A DNA stretch of 42,194 nucleotides from CAYQDR01 sp964416315 (GTDB lineage Bacteria; Methylomirabilota; Methylomirabilia; Rokubacteriales; DASRDR01), in contig CAYQDR010000027.1 in assembly GCA_964416315.1 (NCBI GenBank), positions 1-42,194 on the forward strand, in the 5' to 3' direction. Positions within the stretch are counted from its first letter, which is position 1. Every line of letters starts with the position of its first letter. This document shows positions 1-6,443 of the stretch, piece after piece. The notes under the pieces are model-generated. The model had not been told where the DNA came from. It saw only the letters and a program-made list of their open reading frames with translations, and did no database searches. Both the position numbers and the translations under genes were made by a program.

Positions 1-190
1 CGTCGCCCCGCACGGCGCGGCGAATCAGCTCAATGGTCGCGGCCGGCAGGCGGGAGAGATTCCCGAGGGTTTCGTGCTTGACCTTGCCGTCCTGGCGATA
101 GGTGCGACGCAGGAGGTACGAGCGATAGCGCCGGCCGCCGTGCGTGCGCGTGATCTCGGCGACGTGACAGGCCCCGGAGGCGCGCCCCAT
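1..190 (-). CDS. IS1634-type transposase, N-terminal part (runs off window)
   Basis: Read on the minus strand from the ATG at 190-188, the frame stays open to the window edge (63 codons). It contains HVAEITRTHGG, RRYRSYLLRRTYR and KVKHETLGNLSRLP. I recognise this as the standard N-terminus of IS1634-family (COG5421-like, DDE) transposases, ahead of the catalytic core. The DDE residues lie outside the window, so I cannot tell whether the element is intact. The gene points away from the cassette-like region and its 5' end faces that region. The terminal inverted repeat was not identified. The family call rests on N-terminal sequence memory only. Confidence 0.72.
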   Translation of the reverse strand, partial: MGRASGACHVAEITRTHGGRRYRSYLLRRTYRQDGKVKHETLGNLSRLPAATIELIRRAVRGD

Positions 191-232
191 GCCGGTACCC
201 TACGCGGCGAGCCGGCGGGAAGTCAAGCGAAA

Positions 233-316
233 TCTTGGCTACATAGCTTCCCGATAACTATCACTGTATAAGCGGGTACACGTCTCGCATCTCGCGTATA
301 CTCTTGGCTACACATA
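233..316. repeat. Pair of short direct repeats upstream of the transposase
   Basis: TCTTGGCTACATA (233-245) recurs as TCTTGGCTACACATA (302-316), about 69 bases apart, in an AT-richer patch between the transposase start and the first cassette-like gene. The pair could belong to the insertion-sequence end or to its promoter region. Thirteen bases is short and no function is claimed. Confidence 0.35.
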
Positions 317-394
317 TCCAGCCGGAACCGACAGTTTTCGACGCGGTGATGCGGACTTACCTCGCGTGCTGGCGGGGGAACTTCGGTCTAGGCG

Positions 395-1534
395 ATGATG
401 GAAACCGTTCATAGGTTGACGATTTTGCACCGGTGGCTCGTCATTCTCGCGGGGTTCGCAGCAGTCCTCGGCCACGCTTCCAGCGCAGCCCAACAACGAA
501 CGCCCAGCGAGATTGAGATTCTCTCCAAGGCCGATGCGCTCAGACTTTTCGGCCTAACCAAGGAGCAGTGGCTTAGGAACGTGGCCGATGCTGTAGCCGC
601 AGGCGTCGCTACGCAGACCTATCGTCAGCCCTCGCCAATGGTAGGCATGGCGACGACGACACCGGAGGGCGATCTACTGACGGTTAACCTCGACTACTCG
701 AAAGGCGATAGCCGACCTGTCTTCATCCAGGTCATCATAGGCTACCGACCTGACCGCGCAGCCAGATTTGCCGATCAGATGGTCCGCGATGCAATTGCGG
801 CTGCACAGCGCCAAATGGCGCCAGAGTTCGAGGTCCACGGAAATTCAGAGCGGATTGAAGGCGGTCTCGGTATCTTCTTCGCCATTCTCGATAGGCGTGA
901 GGCTGTGGTCGTGACTCGGGATGTGACCTGCGGCGACTACGGCGGCTTCGCTGAGAGTCAGAAGGTTGGTTTGGCGTATGCATATCTTGAGGGCGTGCAG
1001 GCGGCCCTAGACAAGGACGTTGCTGATATTCTCGTCCCACCAACCGACGCTAGGCACGCCATGTGGTGGGTCTTACCCGCAGGGCTTGGGGAGAATCCAG
1101 CGAAAGGGCTGGCTGCAAAATTGGACTCACACTGTCGATCGCCTGCGAACCGACGGGAGGGACTCCTGGCGGCGTTTCTCTCGATGAGCCACCGAAAGGA
1201 CGGGTGGCCTGCTCTTGGCATTTCGACTGATAAGCGGAAGACTGATCCGTGGAAGAGCATTCTGGGAGGCAAGGACTCGTCAGTCAGTTGCTCGGCCTAT
1301 ACTGCGAGTCGGGAGGAAACGAGGCAGGCAATCATCTACGGCTACTATCTCGGCACTGAAGCGCTGAAGGTTCGTCTCAAGAGCTCCGTGGATGTTGGAA
1401 TAGTGTGGCCGTCAAAGATGAGCGCTCAGGCTGTCCGAGTAGAAGTCGATCAACGATGTCAGAAGGAAAAGGGGGCGACGTTGAGGGATGTCCTCTGGCT
1501 TACTACGGCCGAACTTGGTGTCAAAACTCGGTAG
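395..1534 (+). CDS. Secreted protein with two Rap1a/Tai-like repeats (cassette-like gene 1)
   Basis: A 379-residue protein. Residues 1-32 form a signal peptide: a short N-region, a hydrophobic stretch WLVILAGFAAVLG, then SSAAQQ. Two similar C-terminal segments are visible, about 177-263 and 297-375. Each starts with a Cys-x-x-Tyr, continues with a helix ending in YAYLEG or YGYYLG plus xxAL, and ends with a Cys before a final Leu-rich helix. This pattern resembles the Rap1a/Tai immunity-protein fold, but the similarity is from memory and weak. The N-terminal 150 residues are unrecognised. GC is clearly lower than in the genes after 4170. The ATG at 395 is followed directly by a second ATG at 398, and no strong Shine-Dalgarno is seen. 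An attC-like hairpin lies 117 bases after the stop. Confidence 0.65.
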   Translation: MMETVHRLTILHRWLVILAGFAAVLGHASSAAQQRTPSEIEILSKADALRLFGLTKEQWLRNVADAVAAGVATQTYRQPSPMVGMATTTPEGDLLTVNLDYSKGDSRPVFIQVIIGYRPDRAARFADQMVRDAIAAAQRQMAPEFEVHGNSERIEGGLGIFFAILDRREAVVVTRDVTCGDYGGFAESQKVGLAYAYLEGVQAALDKDVADILVPPTDARHAMWWVLPAGLGENPAKGLAAKLDSHCRSPANRREGLLAAFLSMSHRKDGWPALGISTDKRKTDPWKSILGGKDSSVSCSAYTASREETRQAIIYGYYLGTEALKVRLKSSVDVGIVWPSKMSAQAVRVEVDQRCQKEKGATLRDVLWLTTAELGVKTR

Positions 1535-1650
1535 AAGACCCTCCAGACGCGCGAAGGGCCGTGGTGCCGACAGCGCGCAGAGAAGACCCTTTGGCTTCTA
1601 TGGCGGGCGGTCTACCACTGCGGGGTCCACCGAGGGGTGTTGACGCGGCC

Positions 1651-1711
1651 AGCTAACAAAGCGTTGGAACGGACGGCGTCGAACGCCGCCGCTCAACGCT
1701 GGCGTTCGCCG
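1651..1711 (+). other. attC-like recombination site 1
   Basis: The outer boxes are AGCTAAC (1651-1657) and GTTCGCC (1704-1710), complementary at 5 of 7 positions. Inside them AGCGTTG (1660-1666) pairs perfectly with CAACGCT (1694-1700). An inner stem follows: CGG, an unpaired A, then CGGCGT against ACGCCG and CCG, with loop CGA. The order of boxes, the spacer mismatch, the extrahelical base, the total length of about 60 and the position just after a gene all fit an integron attC. The outer boxes are degenerate, so activity is uncertain. Confidence 0.62.
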
Positions 1712-1741
1712 CACGATTCGAATCGAACGCGGTGATGGAGC

Positions 1742-2632
1742 ATGGCTGGCTTCGACTTCGAGGTTGAGATCAGTGGCAGCCAGAGGTTCCTGGTACGGGC
1801 ACTGCTCCGTGAACTGCAAGCCTTTGCGCGTGCGCGAGGAGTCAGCGTCCGTTTTCGCACGAACGCCGTTGGCTATCACGTTGATGTCAACGGCTCACTG
1901 TTCGAGACGCAGGCGATCGTCGAGACATCCAGGCCCTTCCTCGTTGGGTTCGCGACTGGCCTTCCGAGGCCTCGAGGAAGGCGCACACGTTGTTCGATAT
2001 GCGAGCGCGTCCTCGAATCCTTCGTAAGTAGCGTCAGCGAGATCTCGACGCTTGTTGACCAGGCGTCGGACCTGTTTGATGGTGTGCCGTACTCATATCG
2101 GTTCGACATTGGCGACGCCACTGACCTCGCTGGAAGCATGAAGGCGTTCTCTCGCGTGCTGGTTCTCTACCATAACGGCCACTTGGCTCCGGTACATCTC
2201 GCGGAGAGTGCCCATACGGCAATCGAAACTCTGCTGCGGCGGGCGCTCGGCCGAGATTCACGCGGGAAGTCGTTCGAGGCGATGGCGCACCGTGCCGTGA
2301 AGCGCGGATATCTGACGGCGGAGTCCGTTGGGTCCATCCTGGAGCTCAAGAACATCCGGCGGGACGCGAAGCACCGAGGTCAGGGCATCCGCCCTCAGAA
2401 GCTAGAACGACTGCTTGAGCCGATTCTCCGCGGGTGCCACGAACTCACGAGGGCTATGCGGCGGGAGCGCCGGCCAGAACAGACTAGCCGTCCGTTACCC
2501 GGCGTCGAACATCATGCTTCAGCGGCTGGGGCCTCGCGATGCTCGGACCCCGCCGCTGAGCATGAACGTTCGGCGACCGATAGGAGCGAACGCAGGAAGA
2601 CATCACGGGCAAAGCTGGGAGCTAAGGCGTGA
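1742..2632 (+). CDS. HEPN-like protein with Rx4H motif (cassette-like gene 2)
   Basis: A 296-residue cytoplasmic protein with no signal peptide or membrane segment. Two features can be read. CSIC at 84-87 is a short cysteine pair. NIRRDAKH at 204-211 contains an Arg-x4-His arrangement as in HEPN RNases, inside a helical segment (about 145-245) that would suit a HEPN bundle. No wider family was recognised, so an RNase role is inference. From about residue 254 the frame reads through the second attC-like hairpin, giving a low-complexity, charged tail that is unlikely to be part of the fold. The stop overlaps the next gene's GTG by 4 bases. The start is the first ATG in frame after attC-like site 1. 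GC is lower than in the core genes. Confidence 0.6.
   Translation: MAGFDFEVEISGSQRFLVRALLRELQAFARARGVSVRFRTNAVGYHVDVNGSLFETQAIVETSRPFLVGFATGLPRPRGRRTRCSICERVLESFVSSVSEISTLVDQASDLFDGVPYSYRFDIGDATDLAGSMKAFSRVLVLYHNGHLAPVHLAESAHTAIETLLRRALGRDSRGKSFEAMAHRAVKRGYLTAESVGSILELKNIRRDAKHRGQGIRPQKLERLLEPILRGCHELTRAMRRERRPEQTSRPLPGVEHHASAAGASRCSDPAAEHERSATDRSERRKTSRAKLGAKA
2504..2574 (+). other. attC-like recombination site 2 (inside the 3' end of the preceding ORF)
   Basis: The outer boxes are GTCGAAC (2504-2510) and GTTCGGC (2568-2574), complementary at 6 of 7 positions. CATGCTTCAGCGG (2513-2525) pairs with CCGCTGAGCATG (2553-2564) over 12 base pairs with a single extrahelical T. One unpaired base at this point is a hallmark of attC sites. 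The orientation matches site 1. Confidence 0.68.
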
Positions 2633-3489
2633 CGAAGATGGGTCGTAACAGTCCCTGCCCTTGCGGCAGCGGAAAGAAATATAAGCGGTGCTGCGGCGAT
2701 CGGCCCCAGCCCGGATTCGACTTCAGGAAGGTCGTCGGAGTCGCGGTGGACCCTCGCGAAAAGCAGGTCATCTACGTCACGAACGACATGCTGATCAACC
2801 AACTTCGGCGCGACGCACTGCTTATCGCCGATTCCTTCGACCGGCTACACGATGGCGATCTTCGCGAGATGAGCCAGCTTCTTGGCAGTGCGAGCTTTCT
2901 CTTGTTCACTGGCTTTCGGCATTCCGTGCAGCAGGGCGACGAGCTTCGCACCGTCGCCGCACAGCTCACCTTCAATGCAATCAATACTTTTCTGGGCGCG
3001 GCAACGCTCCTCAGGAACGGTTTCTATCTGCAGGCGGCAATTCTCGTACGCTCGATTGTGGAGACTCTCGCCGCCGTCCTACACCTCATCACCACACCCG
3101 CTGACTTGCCACGGCTTGCCGGGAGCACACTCGACCTGAAGACTACACTTTCAAGCGCGAAAACCATCCTCCCTCCGTTCGGAAAACTTTATGGGTTCTT
3201 CAGCAAGGGATTCGTTCACGTTGGCTCTCTGCACGGGCAGCTACAGCCTGTTGCCCCTTACGAGGGCAAGAGCGATGAGCTGGACGCAAACATCGGCTTT
3301 CTTCGTATGAGCATCTGGCTGATATATGTCGTTGTGGAGTTGCTGTTCGTGGACCTGAGCGACTCAGGAAAGTATTGGCAGCAGCTCGGGCACGGACGGG
3401 TCGCATATCAGCCGTCTGAGGAGACGATTCGTTGGCAAGAGTCGTTTCTAAAGGGAGCGACCCAGTCAGCGGAGGCTCAAGACGAGTAA
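2629..3489 (+). CDS. SEC-C motif protein with DUF5677-like domain (cassette-like gene 3)
   Basis: A 286-residue protein. The N-terminus GRNSPCPCGSGKKYKRCCG (residues 5-23) is a complete SEC-C zinc motif with ligands C10, C12, C21 and C22. After a linker, an all-helical domain (about 55-215) carries LLRNGFYLQAAILVRSIVET and FVHVGSLHG, which resembles DUF5677. I recall DUF5677 as HEPN-like, with a phage-defence or stress association. GTG at 2629 overlaps the previous stop by 4 bases. An ATG at 2638 would begin exactly at MGRNSPC and is a good alternative. An attC-like site starts 23 bases after the stop. The zinc motif is certain, the helical-domain family less so, and the biological role is unknown. 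Confidence 0.75.
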   Translation: MTKMGRNSPCPCGSGKKYKRCCGDRPQPGFDFRKVVGVAVDPREKQVIYVTNDMLINQLRRDALLIADSFDRLHDGDLREMSQLLGSASFLLFTGFRHSVQQGDELRTVAAQLTFNAINTFLGAATLLRNGFYLQAAILVRSIVETLAAVLHLITTPADLPRLAGSTLDLKTTLSSAKTILPPFGKLYGFFSKGFVHVGSLHGQLQPVAPYEGKSDELDANIGFLRMSIWLIYVVVELLFVDLSDSGKYWQQLGHGRVAYQPSEETIRWQESFLKGATQSAEAQDE

Positions 3490-3512
3490 AGAAGGGGAGA
3501 AACCACGCGATC

Positions 3513-3585
3513 GCCGAACATCGCGCTTCAACGGACCGGGCGCTCGCGTTGCTGGGGCTCCGGCCGCTGAGCGCGGCCGTTGGTG
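3513..3585 (+). other. attC-like recombination site 3
   Basis: GCCGAAC (3513-3519) is a good R''-type box, but the far box GTTGGTG (3579-3585) is poorly complementary. The internal arms CGCGCTTCAACGG (3522-3534) and CCGCTGAGCGCG (3564-3575) pair with one mismatch and one extrahelical T. That T sits at the same place as in site 2, and the arm sequences of sites 2 and 3 are related (CTTCA before CGG, CCGCTGAG on return). Confidence 0.58.
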
Positions 3586-3606
3586 GACGAGCAAGGAGAT
3601 GGGTCC

Positions 3607-3945
3607 ATGCCAGCGTCAAGCTCGCTGAACGAAGATATCAAGCAGCACTACACGAGGCCTGACCTCGGCACGATCATTCTTACGGCCCTCGCGAGCGCGG
3701 GGAAAGACCTCGACGCCCTCAAGCCCGAGGACCTCGTGCCCGTCGACGAGTTCCACATTCGAGGGCGACAAGCGACACTCGAGCGTGCTCGGGCCGCAGG
3801 CGTCGACGCGAGTAAGCACGTCCTTGACGTCGGGAGCGGCATCGGTGGGCCGTCGCGCTGCAGCGCCCAAGAGTTCGGCTGCCGAGTCGCCGGCATTCGC
3901 TCGGGCGGGCCTCAGAGGAGCAAGTCTCGGGGACGAGCCACCTGA
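3607..3945 (+). pseudogene. Truncated SAM-dependent methyltransferase
   Basis: The ATG at 3607 has a strong ribosome site (AAGGAG at 3593-3598). The 112-residue product begins like a class I methyltransferase of the sarcosine/dimethylglycine type: a helical N-terminus, then DEFHIRGRQATLERA, then the SAM-binding motif I HVLDVGSGIGGPSR. Just after FGCRVAGI (about residue 97) the similarity stops and is replaced by a basic tail ending at 3945. The rest of the Rossmann fold is missing, so the product cannot be an active enzyme. The upstream half is well preserved, so the break looks recent, by recombination or a deletion that joined the gene to the repeat-containing spacer. It may be the last, broken cassette of the array. 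Confidence 0.7.
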
Positions 3946-4002
3946 CCGGCGTCTGTAGCCGACGGCCCGGCACCGAGCTTCGCCACCGTCGAGCGGCGGC
4001 AG

Positions 4003-4160
4003 CGCCACCCCGGGTGGCGCCGGGTGAGCCCCGCGGGGTCCCGGGCGGATGGGGGTCCCCTCGGAGTCCTTCCGCAATTCCCCGAATTGCGGAAGGCGAC
4101 TGAGAAAGGGGCCCGGAGCCCGGGCGCGCGGGGCGAGCCCGGCGACAGGCCCCGGGGTGG
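4003..4160 (+). repeat. Interspersed palindromic element, copy A
   Basis: The element starts with CCACCCCGGGTGGCGCC and ends with CCCCGGGGTGG, so its ends are inverted repeats. In the middle CCTTCCGCAATTC (4068-4080) and GAATTGCGGAAGG (4084-4096) form a perfect 13-bp stem with loop CCC. It shares the blocks GGGTGAGCCCCGCGGGGTCC and GGCGCGCGGGGCGAGCCCG with copy B at 11228-11382 (opposite orientation), and the first block with copy C at 19861-19927. No coding potential is evident. Confidence 0.8.
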
Positions 4161-4169
4161 TCCTCCAAG

Positions 4170-5048
4170 CTACTCGAAGGGGAGCGGGTCGCGGTTCCGG
4201 AGGGCGAGGAGGAGGTCCGGCGCCACCTCGCCGACGCAGACCTCCGCGACGGGCCCCTGGAGGCGGATCGCGTAGTCCGGGCGCACCTCGATGCCGAGCT
4301 CGCCGCCGGGCATGAGGACCGTGACCCGGCCATCGGTGAGCCCGTTGCGGACGGCGGCGGCGGCGACGGCGCACGAGGAGGAGCCGGACGCCAGCGTGTA
4401 GCCGGCCCCCCGCTCCCAGATCCGGATCTCCACGCGGTCGCGCCCCAGCACTCGGGCGAACTGCACGTTCGTCCGGTTGGGGAACGCCGGGTGGGTTTCG
4501 ATCCGCGGGCCCCACGCGCGGACCTCGGCCTCGTCCAGCCGGTCGGTGAAGACGACGCAGTGGGGGTTCCCCACCGACACGCACGTCACCGTGAAGACCC
4601 GCTCGCCGACCTGGAGGGGGATCCCGACGACCTCGCGGTCGGGTCCGTGCATCGGGATCCCGGGGGCGCGGAACGTGGCGCCCCCCATCTCGACCGTGAC
4701 CGCGGTCACCCGGCCCTGCGCGACGTGGCAGACGGCCTCCACGAGGCCCCCCTTGGTCTCGATCCGCATCGGGGACTTCCGGAGGCCCCCGCGCTCCCAC
4801 ATGTACTTGGCGAAGATGCGGAGGCCGTTGCCGGACTTCTCGGCTTCGCTGCCGTCGGGGTTGAAGATCCGCAGACCCACGTCCGCGACGGAGGAGGCCG
4901 TCCGCAGCAGAATGCCGTCCGAGCCGACCCCCCAGTTCCGGTGGCAGATCCAGCGGATGGCCGCGGGCGCGAAGGGGAAGTCGAGCTCGGCCTCCTCCAG
5001 CACGAGGTAGTCGTTGCCGAGGCCGTGGCCCTTCGTGAACCGGGCCAC
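4170..5048 (-). CDS. dapF: Diaminopimelate epimerase-like protein with both catalytic Cys replaced by Ser
   Basis: 292 residues, normal for DapF, starting MARFTKGHGLGNDY. Fold motifs are conserved: GNDY (11-14), NPDGSEAE (63-70), NPHCVVF (161-167), RTNVQF (192-197) and WERGAG (211-216). DapF normally interconverts LL- and meso-diaminopimelate using two cysteines. Here the first is Ser72 in KSGNG (usually CGNG) and the second is Ser221 in ASGSS (usually ACGSG or ACGTG). The Glu after GAG is Tyr217. A single Cys226 lies five residues further on. The protein is either a divergent epimerase with altered chemistry or a DapF-fold enzyme for another substrate. It is the last gene after citrate synthase and the 27-codon ORF, 4 bases from the latter. 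The fold is certain; the activity is not. Confidence 0.88.
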   Translation of the reverse strand: MARFTKGHGLGNDYLVLEEAELDFPFAPAAIRWICHRNWGVGSDGILLRTASSVADVGLRIFNPDGSEAEKSGNGLRIFAKYMWERGGLRKSPMRIETKGGLVEAVCHVAQGRVTAVTVEMGGATFRAPGIPMHGPDREVVGIPLQVGERVFTVTCVSVGNPHCVVFTDRLDEAEVRAWGPRIETHPAFPNRTNVQFARVLGRDRVEIRIWERGAGYTLASGSSSCAVAAAAVRNGLTDGRVTVLMPGGELGIEVRPDYAIRLQGPVAEVCVGEVAPDLLLALRNRDPLPFE

Positions 5049-5052
5049 CCGG

Positions 5053-5136
5053 CTACCTCTTCGTGTAGCCCGCGGGAACCTCGAAGCGCGCCGGCGCCGG
5101 CGGCGTCACCTTGATGCTCTTGACCTCGGTGTACAT
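5053..5136 (-). pseudogene. 27-codon ORF, probably the C-terminal remnant of a lost gene
   Basis: The ATG at 5136-5134 follows AGGGGCAAC, a usable ribosome site, and reads a 27-residue peptide containing VKSIKVTPPAPARFEVPAGYTKR-like sequence (5053-5136) before TAG. It lies 7 bases after the citrate synthase stop and 4 bases before dapF. FEVPAGYTK is typical of the last strand of DUF4412-like periplasmic proteins, so this may be the tail of a deleted gene. It could also be a true small ORF that couples translation between the two neighbours. Confidence 0.35.
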
Positions 5137-5143
5137 GTTGCCC

Positions 5144-6271
5144 CTACCGTCGGTCAATCGGGACGTACGTCGCCTGCCGCGCGCCCGTGTACTCGGCGCG
5201 AGGCCGGATCAGGCGGTTGTTCGCCTGCTGCTCGAGGATGTGCGCCGTCCACCCGGAGACGCGCGAGCCCACGAAGATCGGCGTGTACAGCTCGGGGTCG
5301 ATCCCCATCACGTAGTACGTCGAGGCGGAGTAGAAGTCGACGTTCGGGTTCAGCCCCTTCTGCTCCTTGACGACGCGCTCGACGATCCGCGACATCTCGT
5401 ACCACTTGAGCTGGCCCGCCTCCCGGCCCAGGGCCTCGCTGAGCCGCCGCAGGTGGGTCGCACGCGGATCCTCGGCGTGGTAGACGCGGTGGCCGAAGCC
5501 CATGATGCGCTTCTTCTGGGCCAGCGCGCTCTTGATCCACGCCTCGGCCCGGTCCACCTCGCCGATCTCGAGGAGCATGCGGATGACGCCCACGTTCGCC
5601 CCGCCGTGGAGCGGGCCCTTGAGCGCCCCGATCCCGGACACGACCCCCGAGTAGATGTCGGAGAGCGTCGCCACGGTCACGCGCCCCGCGAACGTGGAGG
5701 CGTTCAGCTCGTGGTCCGCGTGGAGCATGAACGCCGTGTCCATGGCCTTCGCCGCGAGCGGCGTCGGCCTCCGCCCCGAGAGCATGTAGAGGAAGTTCTC
5801 CGCCAGGCCGAGCCGCGGGCTCGGCGGCACCGGCGCCTTGCCCTTCCGGAGGCGCGCCCAGGTCGCGACGAGCGTGGGGACCTGCGCCTGGATGCGCAGC
5901 GCCTTTCTCAGGTTCGCCTCCCGCGATTCGTCCCCGCCGTCGGGATCGTACAGGCCGAGCACCGAGACGCCCGTGCGGACCACGTCCATCGGGTCGGCCT
6001 TCTTCGGGAGCCCCCGCAGGACGCCCACGACCTTGGACGGGAGCCGCCGGCTCGCCGCGAGCTGCTTCGTGAACCGGTCCAGCTCGCTCCGTGTCGGGAG
6101 CTTGCCGTGCCAGAGCAGGTAGGCCGTCTCTTCGAAGCTCGCGTGGGCGACGAGGTCGTGGATGTCGAAGCCCCGGTAGAGGAGCCGCCCCTGGTCGCCG
6201 TCGATGAAGCAGATCTCGGAGGTGGAGACCACCACGTCTTCGAGGCCGGTGTTGGGGGCCGGGGTCGTCAT
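5144..6271 (-). CDS. Citrate synthase / 2-methylcitrate synthase
   Basis: 375 residues from MTTPAPNTG, chosen over an upstream in-frame ATG at 6319 because GAGGGAG sits just before 6271 and the upstream 16 residues are unlike the family. It condenses acetyl-CoA (or propionyl-CoA) with oxaloacetate at the entry to the TCA or methylcitrate cycle. Visible motifs are DGDQGRLLYRGFDI near the start, LHADHELNAST, LKGPLHGGAN with the first catalytic His, GFGHRVYHAEDPRA with the second, and NVDFYSAS with the catalytic Asp. The length and motif set fit the short bacterial (Bacillus-like) class. Sequence alone does not separate citrate from methylcitrate synthase, and no prp genes are nearby. Confidence 0.93.
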   Translation of the reverse strand: MTTPAPNTGLEDVVVSTSEICFIDGDQGRLLYRGFDIHDLVAHASFEETAYLLWHGKLPTRSELDRFTKQLAASRRLPSKVVGVLRGLPKKADPMDVVRTGVSVLGLYDPDGGDESREANLRKALRIQAQVPTLVATWARLRKGKAPVPPSPRLGLAENFLYMLSGRRPTPLAAKAMDTAFMLHADHELNASTFAGRVTVATLSDIYSGVVSGIGALKGPLHGGANVGVIRMLLEIGEVDRAEAWIKSALAQKKRIMGFGHRVYHAEDPRATHLRRLSEALGREAGQLKWYEMSRIVERVVKEQKGLNPNVDFYSASTYYVMGIDPELYTPIFVGSRVSGWTAHILEQQANNRLIRPRAEYTGARQATYVPIDRR

Positions 6272-6443
6272 GGGCCGCTCCCTCTCGAGACGGTTGGGGA
6301 AACACGCGCGGCCCCGCACAGGGGGCCGCGTTTCTGCCTCGACCGCGCCTCATTCTGGCACACGGCGGGGGACCCCGCAAGCCGGCTCCGCGAGACGCGT
6401 TCTCCGTCTTCTCCCTCCCGCGGGGAGAGGGGAATCCACGCGG

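Noticed and set aside
3946..4002. A fourth attC-like site after the truncated methyltransferase
   Set aside because: No AAC...GTT box pair with internal complementary arms was found before repeat copy A begins.
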